A stretch of 64,000 bases of DNA from CAZNLH01 sp964573995 (GCA_964573995.1 CAZNLH010000010.1:16203-80202), one strand, 5' to 3'; numbered from the stretch's first letter, positions 24,490 through 33,144 are shown. The notes: generated by a model not told the origin, from the letters alone. Numbers and translations are program-made.

Positions 24490-25751
24490 CTGACCGTCCT
24501 CCCATTCCCCCCATCGCCGCGGGTCAAGGCGTGAAATGGAGGCGCTCCCGGCTTGTGATAATACACCGTGAGAGATGGCCTCCCTTCCAGCAATGGGTAT
24601 GCTGCCCCACCCAATTGCAAGTATCCGAACAGGTCGCTGGTGCGTCCCATGTTCAAGATAATACCCTCATTGTCAAAGTGTCCGGATACCCACAATTGAA
24701 CCATCCCCGTAAGATTGAGTTCGATCAATGTATCACCCCGTGACACGGTACTGCTTGCTAAGATCGTGTTGTCGATCTCTGTATCGGGTCCGTTCCACTC
24801 CGAGAGGACTGCACTGGTCTCAACTCCAAGGTCATCGTGTATATTGTTCGATTCGGTGATGGGAATATCGAGGTCCGCCCGTATGATCGTCCAGGTGGAA
24901 TCAAAGTCAGAGAGGTCAAAACGGAGCATGTACCTGAACGCGGGGACATCCCCCAGTGCGGGAGTGATCTCCTCTTCATCCCCCTGGAACTCATAGATAA
25001 AGACGTCGTTGGTAACGAGAAATTCATCTACTACGGTCGTATCGGGATTATCGGAGGGGATATACTCTATCTCGAGAGAGGGGGCCCCGGATCCACTCCC
25101 TGACTGCCGGGAGGTGAAGGCGGCAAGAGATGAATCCGCGCTCTCATCCCCCGAGACCAGGATGATCCCCTCGTTGTCGCTCTCTCCACTGATCCACCCT
25201 TCCACGAGGAGTGGATCGATGTCCATCTCGAACAGTGCGTCCCCCGACCCAGCGTCGAACGTCAGGCGCCCTGCTTCGGTCGGATCATAGTCGCCGCCGG
25301 GGGACTCCCAGGGGACCTGCTCCCCCGTGCTATCTTTCGCGGAGGCCTCCCAGGTAACATCGAGTTCGTTCCAGTGCGTCGTCAAAGGATAGGCGGAAAT
25401 ATCGAAATCACCCGCGGAATATCCCGGAGACTTCGTCAACTTAAGCGTGGCGCGAAGGATGGAATCCACCTGGGGAAGCCCCTCGAACCTGAGCAACGAG
25501 CGCATCATGGTGTTTCCCGAACGACCAATATAATCGGTGGAAGAGGCGCCCGTGTTGAGTACCTCTTCAAAACTCGTATCCCTTGCGGAGTAAACGACCG
25601 CTTCCAGTGGGCCCTCACCCTGCTGATCCTGACCGATAAGTCCGATACCGACCGGGCTCTCCCTCTTCTCGGTGCATCCGGACCCGAGCACGATAAGCAA
25701 AAGAAACAAAGAGATCAACCTTGCCGCCGGTATGCAGTGGGCCCGGATCAC
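24486..25751 (-). CDS. DNRLRE-domain lipoprotein
   Basis: This 421-residue protein has a hydrophobic N-terminus ending LGSGC, so Cys26 is the likely lipidation site, although the lipobox has Gly rather than Leu at -3. Two DNRLRE-type domains follow, each with a core like MMRSLLRFEGLP or RYMLRFDLSDF. Each continues with a W-containing strand (WNELDVTWE, WNGPDTEID) and a WISGESDNEGIIL or WVSGHFDNEGIIL block. Such domains are extracellular beta-sandwich modules whose ligands are mostly unknown. It is coupled by ATGA overlaps on both sides, to the DUF1844 gene upstream and the barrel gene downstream, suggesting a joint envelope role. Confidence 0.75.
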   Translation of the reverse strand: MIRAHCIPAARLISLFLLLIVLGSGCTEKRESPVGIGLIGQDQQGEGPLEAVVYSARDTSFEEVLNTGASSTDYIGRSGNTMMRSLLRFEGLPQVDSILRATLKLTKSPGYSAGDFDISAYPLTTHWNELDVTWEASAKDSTGEQVPWESPGGDYDPTEAGRLTFDAGSGDALFEMDIDPLLVEGWISGESDNEGIILVSGDESADSSLAAFTSRQSGSGSGAPSLEIEYIPSDNPDTTVVDEFLVTNDVFIYEFQGDEEEITPALGDVPAFRYMLRFDLSDFDSTWTIIRADLDIPITESNNIHDDLGVETSAVLSEWNGPDTEIDNTILASSTVSRGDTLIELNLTGMVQLWVSGHFDNEGIILNMGRTSDLFGYLQLGGAAYPLLEGRPSLTVYYHKPGAPPFHALTRGDGGNGRTVR

Positions 25752-26098
25752 GCCCCTCCACCCTCCTTTCCCGAGGAGACCTTGACAAAGGAGAGCCTGA
25801 GTTGCGCAAGGACATTATCCAGGAATTTCCCTTCATCTTCCTCGAGGTTTCCCTTCATCTTTTCATCCAGGATGGCCAGACAGTCGATATAGTACTTTGC
25901 CATCGAAGGGTTGATGGTCGTCTCCTTGGAATCAGGATACCTAAGTTCTCCAAGGAAGTGCATGGCCGGGATCTGAAACGTACTTACCACCGAGTAAAAA
26001 CTCGCCGGCGGCATCTCCCGGTCTTGTACCTCATCCTGCGACTCCTTGCTCTGTTCGGTCTCTTTGCCCTTATCCATTTCTTTTTCCTCGCTGTTCAT
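25748..26098 (-). CDS. DUF1844 domain protein
   Basis: This 116-residue protein has a Lys/Glu-rich N-terminal third, then the DUF1844 core with FYSVVSTFQIPAMHFLGEL, NPSMAKYYIDCLAILDEKMKGN-type and FLDNVLAQLRLSFVKV segments. The function of the family is unknown; it is common in deltaproteobacteria, Planctomycetes and FCB bacteria. I start it at ATG 26098 because GGAGG precedes that codon by five bases; the frame is open for 13 codons further up. It lies 16 bases after alr and overlaps the lipoprotein gene by ATGA. Confidence 0.8.
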   Translation of the reverse strand: MNSEEKEMDKGKETEQSKESQDEVQDREMPPASFYSVVSTFQIPAMHFLGELRYPDSKETTINPSMAKYYIDCLAILDEKMKGNLEEDEGKFLDNVLAQLRLSFVKVSSGKEGGGA

Positions 26099-26114
26099 AT
26101 CCACCTCCCTTGAT

Positions 26115-27371
26115 CTATTCCACCTGCCAGGATCCAAGGGAGGACGTCACCCTCACCGGCCTTCCGCCCCGGTAGTAGACCCTGGGCACCCTGCTACCGA
26201 GGTTCGTGAGGATATCGTAAGAAATAGTCCTCGCCCTACGGGCAATCTCTTCCGCCCCTATCATCTCTCTATCGTCAGCCCCGAGGACCGTCACCCGGTC
26301 ACCCGGGCGGACGACTGGGATGGACGAGACGTCCACCATCAACATGTCCATGCATATATTTCCGACTATCGGGCACCGCTTTCCGTCGATCAGTGTCTCG
26401 CCCCTATTCGACAGACCGAACGGTATCCCGTCCCGGTACCCTGCTGAAACGGTGGCTATCTTCATTCTTTCAGGACTTACGTATGACCTGTTATATCCAA
26501 TCGGCACACCGGCATCCACTTCCTTGACGAAGACGATCCTGGAGCGAAAACTCATTGCAGGTATTGGCCTCACTGCAGGTCCATCGACACCGGCCCGGAG
26601 CGGATTGACTCCGTACACGAAGATGCCCGGCCGGATCATCGGCAGATTGATCCACTGTATCCTGAGCACTCCGGCGCTGTTCGAGATGTGGATCAAGGGC
26701 GCAGGGGAAACCTCCTTCTCGACATCCCTCATCAACGCCTCGAACCTCTCCAGTTGCGTGCGCGTAAAGGAGATGTCCTCTTCATCCGCAGAACTGAAGT
26801 GTGAGAAGACCCCCTCGACCCTTAGGCCAGGGAAATCCGCTACGCGCCTTATAAATGTCAATGCTTGCGAGCATTGCACGCCCGTCCTTCCCATACCCGT
26901 ATCGACCTCGACATGCACGGGGCACACGACACCCTCTTTCTCGGCGCATTCATTCAGCCGCCCGGCAATCTCTATCGTTGTCACCACCGGTGTGATCGAA
27001 TATGCGATGAGTATCTCCATTTCTCGACCGGCGGGAGGCGTCAGGAGGAGAAGCCGCCCACCGATTCCACCCCTCCTCAAGAATAGGGCCTCTTCCACGG
27101 ATGCCACTCCAAACCATCCCACACCACATCGCTCGGCTTCCAGGGCCACGGGGACGGCGCCATGCCCGTAACCGTCGGCCTTTACCGGCAGGAGGATCTC
27201 CACCCCCTCTGCCGAGAGATCACGGACCATATTGATATTACTTCTAATTGCGTCTAAGTCGATTTCCACCCATGAACGCATGGTGGCGAGGTCGAGTGCG
27301 GAATCAAGGGGAAGATGAGCCAGATCAACGCCCAGTGTCCCTCCCGTGTGCAAGCCGTCACGATGACTCAT
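26115..27371 (-). CDS. alr: Alanine racemase
   Basis: Alr interconverts L- and D-alanine with PLP, supplying peptidoglycan synthesis. The 418-residue protein has the PLP lysine in PVKADGYGHGA (Lys64 from this start), EVDTGMGRTG, SGxRPGIxxYG-like MIRPGIFVYGVNPL, the second catalytic Tyr in IGYNRSY, and NICMDMLMVDV. It has about 30 extra N-terminal residues compared with the usual start at MRSWVEIDLDAI. However, no Shine-Dalgarno precedes that internal ATG (27281), whereas the ATG at 27371 lies exactly where transcription should begin. It is the first gene of the run through DUF1844, lipoprotein and barrel, and divergent from mazG. Confidence 0.95.
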   Translation of the reverse strand: MSHRDGLHTGGTLGVDLAHLPLDSALDLATMRSWVEIDLDAIRSNINMVRDLSAEGVEILLPVKADGYGHGAVPVALEAERCGVGWFGVASVEEALFLRRGGIGGRLLLLTPPAGREMEILIAYSITPVVTTIEIAGRLNECAEKEGVVCPVHVEVDTGMGRTGVQCSQALTFIRRVADFPGLRVEGVFSHFSSADEEDISFTRTQLERFEALMRDVEKEVSPAPLIHISNSAGVLRIQWINLPMIRPGIFVYGVNPLRAGVDGPAVRPIPAMSFRSRIVFVKEVDAGVPIGYNRSYVSPERMKIATVSAGYRDGIPFGLSNRGETLIDGKRCPIVGNICMDMLMVDVSSIPVVRPGDRVTVLGADDREMIGAEEIARRARTISYDILTNLGSRVPRVYYRGGRPVRVTSSLGSWQVE

Positions 27372-27378
27372 AGTCGTT

Positions 27379-27407
27379 AGTATAAATGAGGGATCTCAAA
27401 ATCGCAA
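27379..27407 (-). promoter_or_regulatory. Sigma70 promoter of alr, leaderless geometry
   Basis: On the minus strand TTGCGA (27402-27407), a 17-base spacer and TATACT (27379-27384) match four and five of six consensus bases. Seven bases separate the -10 from the alr ATG at 27371, so the start codon would be at or next to +1. Confidence 0.65.
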
Positions 27408-27427
27408 GATTTATCCAATCTTACCCC

Positions 27428-27457
27428 TTGCCATGCTACCGGTTCCTGTTGTATCTT
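27428..27457 (+). promoter_or_regulatory. Candidate promoter of mazG
   Basis: TTGCCA (27428-27433), an 18-base spacer and TATCTT (27452-27457) on the plus strand precede mazG by about 30 bases. The match is five of six and four of six. It is back-to-back with the alr promoter, whose -35 lies 20 bases away. Confidence 0.45.
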
Positions 27458-27485
27458 TCAGTGGGGTTCAATGAAAGGACTGAAA

Positions 27486-28292
27486 ATGAAAGACAGCCGA
27501 CAGCAGGGCTTCGATGACTTACTCGATCTGCTCCGTTTCCTCCGTTCCAAGGAGGGATGCCTCTGGGACCGCTCCAAGGGGCCGAAAGAAATGAAACCGT
27601 ACCTTCTCGAAGAATGCCATGAACTCCTGGAAGCCATCGATGGAGGAGACACCCGGCAGATAATGGATGAACTGGGTGATCTCCTCCTTCATTGCGCCTT
27701 CATGGTCACGCTCGGCGAGGAGAACGGGGATTTCACGCCCGGCGACGTATTCTCGCACCTCGTGGAGAAGATCAAGAGACGTCATCAGGGACTGTTCAAC
27801 GAAGGTAATGCGACACGGACGGCAGAGAGTTGGGAATATATCAAGGATAAAGAAAGGCGACATGAAGGCAGACATGGTATCATCGATGGTATCCCCCCAT
27901 CACTGCCTTCATTAATGCGGTCATACAGGCTCCAGGAGAGGGTTTCCGCCCTGAACTTCGACTGGTCTTCACCTGAGGGTGCGATGGGCAAGGTCTCTGA
28001 GGAATTGGGCGAGGTCAAGAACGCCTACCGGTCTTCCGGCCCCGAGGAGGTCAAGAACGAGGTGGGAGACCTGCTCTTTGCGGTTGTGAATCTGGCTCGT
28101 CTCCTCGAGGTACATCCCGAGGAGGCACTCGCCAAGACGATCGATAAGTTCGCCGGTAGGTTCGACTTGTTGAGGAGCCGGGCCGAAGAGGCGGGACTGG
28201 TTATCGGGGAGGCCTCGTTGGAAGAACTCGATTTGATCTGGGAATCGATAAAGAAAGAAAGAGGGGGGCATGGAGCACCTGGTTCATCGTGA
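27486..28292 (+). CDS. mazG: Nucleoside triphosphate pyrophosphohydrolase MazG
   Basis: MazG hydrolyses NTPs and dNTPs to monophosphates and pyrophosphate, removing aberrant nucleotides. The 268-residue protein has two all-alpha MazG domains. The first has LRSKEGCLWDRSKGP, EECHELLEAI and MDELGDLLLH (the EExxE...ExxD metal motif). The second has LNFDWSSPEGAMGKVSEELGE and NEVGDLLFAVVNLAR. CLWDRSKGP replaces the common CPWDxxQTH, a small divergence. I choose ATG 27486 (AAGGA six bases upstream) over 27471. Its 3' end overlaps the convergent glycoside hydrolase gene by nine bases. Confidence 0.93.
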   Translation: MKDSRQQGFDDLLDLLRFLRSKEGCLWDRSKGPKEMKPYLLEECHELLEAIDGGDTRQIMDELGDLLLHCAFMVTLGEENGDFTPGDVFSHLVEKIKRRHQGLFNEGNATRTAESWEYIKDKERRHEGRHGIIDGIPPSLPSLMRSYRLQERVSALNFDWSSPEGAMGKVSEELGEVKNAYRSSGPEEVKNEVGDLLFAVVNLARLLEVHPEEALAKTIDKFAGRFDLLRSRAEEAGLVIGEASLEELDLIWESIKKERGGHGAPGSS

Positions 28293-29486
28293 GGAAGGAA
28301 CCCCAACAGGGCCGGCGAACAAGTTATTCCTGATAAAAGAGAAATTCGAGGGGTCTTCGAGGAGGGTATTGTAGGAGAAGAAAGAGAAACCATCCACTCC
28401 GAGTTCCCTCAATTCCCTGGCCCGGCTCACCAGGCGCCCTACCGGTTGATTGTAAGCAGCCATTCCTACAAAGAGAAGGCCCCTCCTAATGGAGGACCTC
28501 GCCTCCCGCACCTGTGTCAACACTACATGCCGGAGTGGAGAATAGGTCATAACCACAACGAGATCTACCAATCCCCTTCCAGCCCACTCCGCCCAGTCCT
28601 GCCCGTATACCTTACGGGCACGGGCAATACCGGGGATAACGGCCACAGACAGAGTCAGCCCCGGTGATTCCTCCAGTTGCACCCTGCGGATCGCCGCAAG
28701 GAGATCGGTCACCTGCCGAGCCCGCCACTCATACCATTCCGCCATCATCTCTTCTCCCGAAGGGAGATCGGCCGATTCATCGAAGAGTGTTACGGGATCA
28801 ACGTGATAGGCCTCTTTGAACATCTGGCGGGTATAATCCTCGAAACCCGCATCTCCCGACGGATACCTTACATAGTCGAGGTGGAGACCGTCTATGGGGT
28901 ACCTGTCGATGAGTTCCCTTACCACCCCCGTAAGATAATTCCTTACAGCCGGCAAGGCCGGAGAGAGAAACCGGTCTCCTTCCCCGCCCCCACGATAGGG
29001 ACCAGGGTTGAAACCACCCGAACCATCATTGCTGTAGTGCTTGACCAACCATTCGGGATGACTGCGGAAGACGTGGAGTGGAGAATTGGGTATGCGTGGG
29101 GAAGACCAAATATAGAGGAGATTCACCCAGGCGTGGACCTCCAGGCCATTTTCGTGAGCCCGGTTCAGAAAGTAATCCAGCGGATCAAAATCTCCGCCGG
29201 GGGACAGCAATTCTCCCCTGGGCAATATCGAAGAACGGTAATAAGCATCGCCCCGGCCAACGACCTGGACGAACAGTATTCTGAATCCGCCTTCCTTGGC
29301 GTAACGAATGGCCCGATCGATCGAAGACCTGCTATCCAGTGTAGTGCGTACTATCCAGAGCGCCCTTCCCTCGTCTTTCGCAGTGAGGCTCCTAAAGGGG
29401 AGAATGAAGTAGAGGGATAACAGTATGCATTGAAGAATGGCGCCGCACCTCGGCCCTGCGATGAATTTCTCTGCAAGCGACCTCAA
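28284..29486 (-). CDS. GHL10-type glycoside hydrolase-like protein
   Basis: The 400-residue protein has a hydrophobic N-terminal segment (residues about 14-33) that can act as a signal peptide or anchor. The GHL10 (formerly DUF187) TIM barrel follows: ALWIVRTTLDSR, FVQVVGRGDAYY, GLEVHAWVNLL, DGLHLDYVRYPSGD and VVMTYSP. The DGLHLDYVRYP strand holds the probable acid residues. Relatives act on peptidoglycan-derived or other envelope glycans, but the substrate is not known. It overlaps rplQ by ATGA, so it is read as the last gene of the ribosomal supercluster. That placement is unexpected for an envelope enzyme. Confidence 0.82.
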   Translation of the reverse strand: MRSLAEKFIAGPRCGAILQCILLSLYFILPFRSLTAKDEGRALWIVRTTLDSRSSIDRAIRYAKEGGFRILFVQVVGRGDAYYRSSILPRGELLSPGGDFDPLDYFLNRAHENGLEVHAWVNLLYIWSSPRIPNSPLHVFRSHPEWLVKHYSNDGSGGFNPGPYRGGGEGDRFLSPALPAVRNYLTGVVRELIDRYPIDGLHLDYVRYPSGDAGFEDYTRQMFKEAYHVDPVTLFDESADLPSGEEMMAEWYEWRARQVTDLLAAIRRVQLEESPGLTLSVAVIPGIARARKVYGQDWAEWAGRGLVDLVVVMTYSPLRHVVLTQVREARSSIRRGLLFVGMAAYNQPVGRLVSRARELRELGVDGFSFFSYNTLLEDPSNFSFIRNNLFAGPVGVPSSR

Positions 29487-29989
29487 CTGCCGATCGTTTC
29501 GTTCCTTTCCCCGCCTTCTTCTTTCCTGGATAATCTCTTTCTGATTCCCCGCTTCGCCGGTTTGCCACGACGGCCCTTGCCCCTCTTTCCAGAGTCCTTA
29601 TCCTCCTTTGCCGTTACAGGCCCTCGTACAGCCCCCTTTTCGACGAGTTCTATAATGGATACCCTCGCATTGTCCCCCGGTCTATTTGCGAGTTTCATGA
29701 TCCTGGTGTAGCCGCCGGGACAACCCTTGTACCGTGGCGACAATTCGGAGAACAACCTCTTTACCACTTCCCTGTCCGAGATGTCCCTCGAAACCATCCG
29801 TCTCGAATGGATGGTATCCTCTTTAGCCAGAGTGATCAACCTCTCCGCAAGGGGTTGCAACGCCTTCGCCTTCGCATCTGTCGTAGAAATTCTCCCATGG
29901 GTGAAAAGTTGCGAGGCAAGATTACGTAGGAGCGCCTTACGATGACTCTCCGTCCGGCCCAATTTTGCCACTCTTCTTCGATGTCTCAT
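29483..29989 (-). CDS. rplQ: 50S ribosomal protein L17
   Basis: L17 (bL17) lies near the peptide exit tunnel of the 50S subunit. The conserved core starts MRHRRRVAKLGRTESHRKAL, continues with FTHGRISTTDAKAK and ends RVSIIELVEKG at about residue 120. A basic, Lys/Arg/Gly-rich tail of about 45 residues follows, making 168 in all compared with the usual 115-130; the tail probably contacts rRNA. It follows rpoA by 55 bases, the standard end of the alpha operon. Confidence 0.96.
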   Translation of the reverse strand: MRHRRRVAKLGRTESHRKALLRNLASQLFTHGRISTTDAKAKALQPLAERLITLAKEDTIHSRRMVSRDISDREVVKRLFSELSPRYKGCPGGYTRIMKLANRPGDNARVSIIELVEKGAVRGPVTAKEDKDSGKRGKGRRGKPAKRGIRKRLSRKEEGGERNETIGS

Positions 29990-30044
29990 CTACCATTCCT
30001 TTATTCCACTGCAACGAGCCGTAAATCTCCCTGACATCATCCGA

Positions 30045-31130
30045 TCAGGATTCCGCCGCGACGGCCTCCTTTTCCACGTCTCCTTCGACCTCCTCCTCTT
30101 CCTCACGCTCGACGACCACCCATCGATCCCTTTCATCTTTCTCAAGCACCATTCCCAGATAAAGGGGCCTGGACGTAGGATATTTTTCCATGGCCTCCTT
30201 GATCTCCTTCAGGGACTTTCTACCAAAGTTGCGGAATTTCAGCAATTCTGATTCCGACTTCTGAACAAGGTCCGCAAGGGTCTCAATGTTTGAGGCCTTC
30301 AGACAATTACTCGAGCGCACCGACAACTCAAGTTCCTCGACGCTCCGGTTGAATATTTCATTCATTTTATCGATCTCGTGGTCGTTCTTCAACATCTCAG
30401 AGGGTCTTCGGATCTCCCTGAACAACATGAAGTGTTCGATCAGCAGTTCAGACGCCCGGGTAATCGTCTCTTCCGGATAGATCGCCCCGTTCGTCCATAC
30501 ACTCAGCGTCAACTTGTCATAGTCCGTTCGGTCTCCGACCCGCGTGTTCTCGACCCTGAAGTTCACCTTGCTGACGGGGTTGAAAATCGAGTCCACCGGA
30601 ATAAAACCGATCTCCTTGGTAATATCGATCCACGGATTGTTCCCCTTCATGTGCTGTTCAGAGGGGAGGTAGCCGAATCCCCGCCGGATAAACACCTCAA
30701 TCTTGACTTCTCGATCTTCCTCTAAGGTGAAGAGGTGGATTTCCGGATTTATCAATCTGACACCCGGAATCAATTCTATATCCCCACCCGTCACCTCGCC
30801 CTTTTTTTCAACCTTCAGCAAGAGGGGCTGATCGCCCAATTCGATGTCTTCATCAGCTGAGAATATCAGGCCCTTCATATTGAGTACTATTTCGGGAATA
30901 TCCTCAATTACGCCAGGAACCGTGGAGAGTTCGTGCAGGACACCCTCCAACTTTATCCCCCATACCGCAATACCCTCTATAGATGAAAGTAACACCCTTC
31001 TCAAGGCGTTGCCGATGGTGATCCCGTAACCCCTTTCAAGCGGGTGAATAACAAATTCTCCATAGCTGTCCGTCATGGTGTCAGGGTTCTTATCCACCTG
31101 CTTTGGTATCTTGAAACCCTTAAGCTCCAT
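30045..31130 (-). CDS. rpoA: RNA polymerase subunit alpha
   Basis: Alpha dimerises to nucleate assembly of core polymerase, and its C-terminal domain binds UP elements and activators. The 361-residue protein has the N-terminal domain with FVIHPLERGYGITIGNALRRVLLSS and LSTVPGVIEDIPEIVLNMK. A linker and a helix-hairpin-helix CTD follow, with ELSVRSSNCLKASNIETLADLV and LKFRNFGRKSLKEI. It ends in an acidic tail of about 30 residues (EEEEEVEG) not found in most orthologues. It sits between rpsD and rplQ as usual. Confidence 0.97.
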   Translation of the reverse strand: MELKGFKIPKQVDKNPDTMTDSYGEFVIHPLERGYGITIGNALRRVLLSSIEGIAVWGIKLEGVLHELSTVPGVIEDIPEIVLNMKGLIFSADEDIELGDQPLLLKVEKKGEVTGGDIELIPGVRLINPEIHLFTLEEDREVKIEVFIRRGFGYLPSEQHMKGNNPWIDITKEIGFIPVDSIFNPVSKVNFRVENTRVGDRTDYDKLTLSVWTNGAIYPEETITRASELLIEHFMLFREIRRPSEMLKNDHEIDKMNEIFNRSVEELELSVRSSNCLKASNIETLADLVQKSESELLKFRNFGRKSLKEIKEAMEKYPTSRPLYLGMVLEKDERDRWVVVEREEEEEVEGDVEKEAVAAES

Positions 31131-31223
31131 AATCAGTCAACCTCCCCTTATCTCACTCGGATTTACAGATAATAATCACAGGTTCCGCCGGCGTCACGTG
31201 GGGCCGTATTGGCCGGGGCCGGC

Positions 31224-31859
31224 TCACCGGGAATAGAGTTCAACGACCAATTGTTCCTGCACGGGTTCCGGTATTTCACTCCGGGTTGGAATCGACAGGA
31301 TCTCCCCCTTCAACCTCTTGTAATCGACCCTCAACCACGACAGCATCTCTTCCCGTTGACTCACCTCCACACTGGACATTATCAATCCCATCTCTCTCCC
31401 CTTCTCCCTCACGGCGACTATATCACCCACCTCCACCTGATAGGACGGGATATCTACGATCCTGTCATTGACGGTGAAAAAACGATGTCGGATGAGTTGA
31501 CGCGCCGACTTTCTTGACGGACAAAAGCCCATCCTATAGACAATGTTATCAAATCGTTTCTCAAGAGCGATCAGGAGATTCTCTCCCGTCAGGCCCCTCT
31601 TGCGGGCGCTCTTGGCAAAGTAATTCCTGAACTGGGCCTCGAACACACCATAGATTCTTTTGATCTTCTGCTTCTCCCGCAACTGGACGGCATATTCCGA
31701 TTGCCTACGGCGTCGCCGAGAAAACCTTCCATGCATCCCGGGGGCGAAACTCCTCCTCTCGATAGGGCACTTCTCCGTCTTGCATTTCTCTCCCTTCAAG
31801 ACGAGTTTTGTCCCCTCCCGCCGGCACAGTTTACAGTTCGGACCGGTATAACGAGCCAT
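31224..31859 (-). CDS. rpsD: 30S ribosomal protein S4
   Basis: S4 (uS4) nucleates 30S assembly at the 16S five-way junction and in many bacteria represses the alpha operon. The 211-residue protein begins ARYTGPNCKLCRREGTKLVLKG and includes FAPGMHGRFSRRRR, RRRQSEYAVQLREKQKIKRIYG, and the S4 RNA-binding fold RRLDNIVYRMGF-like FDNIVYRMGFCPSRKSARQLI. Cys residues near the N-terminus (CKLCR, CKTEKC) suggest the zinc-bearing form. A 169-base gap from rpsK to its start could hold a control leader. Confidence 0.96.
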   Translation of the reverse strand: MARYTGPNCKLCRREGTKLVLKGEKCKTEKCPIERRSFAPGMHGRFSRRRRRQSEYAVQLREKQKIKRIYGVFEAQFRNYFAKSARKRGLTGENLLIALEKRFDNIVYRMGFCPSRKSARQLIRHRFFTVNDRIVDIPSYQVEVGDIVAVREKGREMGLIMSSVEVSQREEMLSWLRVDYKRLKGEILSIPTRSEIPEPVQEQLVVELYSR

Positions 31860-32028
31860 CAGACCTCCTGTTCATCATCCCCATTGTCAATGTCCTACTT
31901 GATGCATACATTCTATCGATAATAGACACGGAATACTGCCGACCACTTACTTTCCAATTACCAGGAAAGATCACCTGCACGATCTCTTTGTTTAGCGATG
32001 TCTATAATCCACTCGTACCGCCGGCGGC

Positions 32029-32436
32029 TCATACCCGCCTCCGCTTCGGAGGACGACAGCCGTTATGGGGAATGGGCGTCACATCTCGAATGGCCTTCAC
32101 TGCGAGGCCCGCAGCCTGCAGCGACTGAATCGCCGACTCCCTCCCAGAACCGGGGCCCTGGACCATCACCAAAACACGCCTGACACCGAGGGAAAGGGCC
32201 TCCTTGGCGCACATCCCGGCGGTAACCTGGGCGGCAAAGGGAGTACTCTTCTTGGAGCCCTTGAACCCCGCCTTGCCTGCACTTGCCCAGCATATCGTAT
32301 TGCCCTGGGGATCCGTGATCGTGATGATAGTGTTGTTGAAGGTCGCCTGGATGTGTACAACACCCTCAGCGCTTATCTGAATCGTCTTCTTCTTCCTCTG
32401 GGGACCTCTCCCCTTCCTCTTGTTGGCACTAGGCAT
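32029..32436 (-). CDS. rpsK: 30S ribosomal protein S11
   Basis: S11 (uS11) sits on the 30S platform near the E site. The 135-residue sequence has HIQATFNNTIITITDPQGN, CWASAGKAGFKGSKKSTPFAAQ and the universal end GCRPPKRRRV. The N-terminus is slightly extended and basic (GRGPQRKKK). It follows rpsM by 42 bases within the alpha operon. Nothing unusual was seen. Confidence 0.97.
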   Translation of the reverse strand: MPSANKRKGRGPQRKKKTIQISAEGVVHIQATFNNTIITITDPQGNTICWASAGKAGFKGSKKSTPFAAQVTAGMCAKEALSLGVRRVLVMVQGPGSGRESAIQSLQAAGLAVKAIRDVTPIPHNGCRPPKRRRV

Positions 32437-32478
32437 CTAATCTCCCTCGCTGATTCGCGTCGAATAGGGTCCCTTGGT

Positions 32479-32862
32479 TTACTTCTTGGCCTTTGATCTC
32501 TTTTTACCTGCTATAGCGAACCGAGGTCCTTTATGGGTCCTGGCATTGGTATGAGTCCTCTGCCCCCTGGCCGGCAGCCCCTTCCTGTGTCTTAAACCCC
32601 TATAGCATCCGATATCCATCAACCGCTTGACGTCCATGGATACCTCCGCGCGAAGGGCCCCCTCGACCTTGTAATCTCGCTCGATGATCGACCGGATTTT
32701 GCTTACATCATCGTCGGTAAGATCCTTGACCCGTTTGCTTGGATCTATCCCCGTCTCTTCCAGGACCTTCTTCGAGCGTATGCCTCCTATACCGTAGATA
32801 TACGTGAGGCCGATCTCTATCCGCTTTTCCCGGGGAAGGTCTATTCCCGCAATTCTCGCCAT
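32479..32862 (-). CDS. rpsM: 30S ribosomal protein S13
   Basis: S13 (uS13) is on the 30S head and forms intersubunit bridges with 23S rRNA and L5. The 127-residue protein has ARIAGIDLPREKRIEIGLTYIYGIG and RGLRHRKGLPARGQRTHTNARTHKG, the conserved helix-two-turn-helix and C-terminal P-site tRNA tail. It ends in basic residues. It follows rpmJ by 41 bases, starting the alpha operon. Confidence 0.97.
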   Translation of the reverse strand: MARIAGIDLPREKRIEIGLTYIYGIGGIRSKKVLEETGIDPSKRVKDLTDDDVSKIRSIIERDYKVEGALRAEVSMDVKRLMDIGCYRGLRHRKGLPARGQRTHTNARTHKGPRFAIAGKKRSKAKK

Positions 32863-32903
32863 TGCCTCAATCGTCCTTTCCTAATAACAGCGCCATCCGG
32901 CTA

Positions 32904-33017
32904 TCAGCCCTGTCTTTGCTTGTGACGGGGGTTCTTACAAATGACCAGTACAGTCCCCCGCCGTCGAATGATCTTGCAGTGCTCGCAGATCTTCTTTACC
33001 GAACTCCTTACTTTCAT
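32904..33017 (-). CDS. rpmJ: 50S ribosomal protein L36
   Basis: L36 (bL36) is a 37-residue protein of the 50S subunit. It reads MKVRSSVKKICEHC at the N-terminus and CKNPRHKQRQG at the end. Cys11, Cys14, Cys27 and His32 give the zinc ribbon of the C+ type. It lies between infA and rpmS-M order genes, 127 bases after infA, its canonical place. The length and context make the call secure. Confidence 0.97.
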   Translation of the reverse strand: MKVRSSVKKICEHCKIIRRRGTVLVICKNPRHKQRQG

Positions 33018-33144
33018 GAAATACCTCTTGACTCAATTCCATTCCATGCAGACCAATAAACGAACCACCCGGACTATTGGTCATCACTCTAACCGATTAC
33101 CCATCCATCCCCATCTCCCGGCCACCGTCTCTAAAGGCCCTCCC

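Noticed and set aside
26320..27171. A 283-codon plus-strand frame opposite alr
   Set aside because: It is antisense to a complete alanine racemase with both catalytic residues; the composition is that of a shadow frame.
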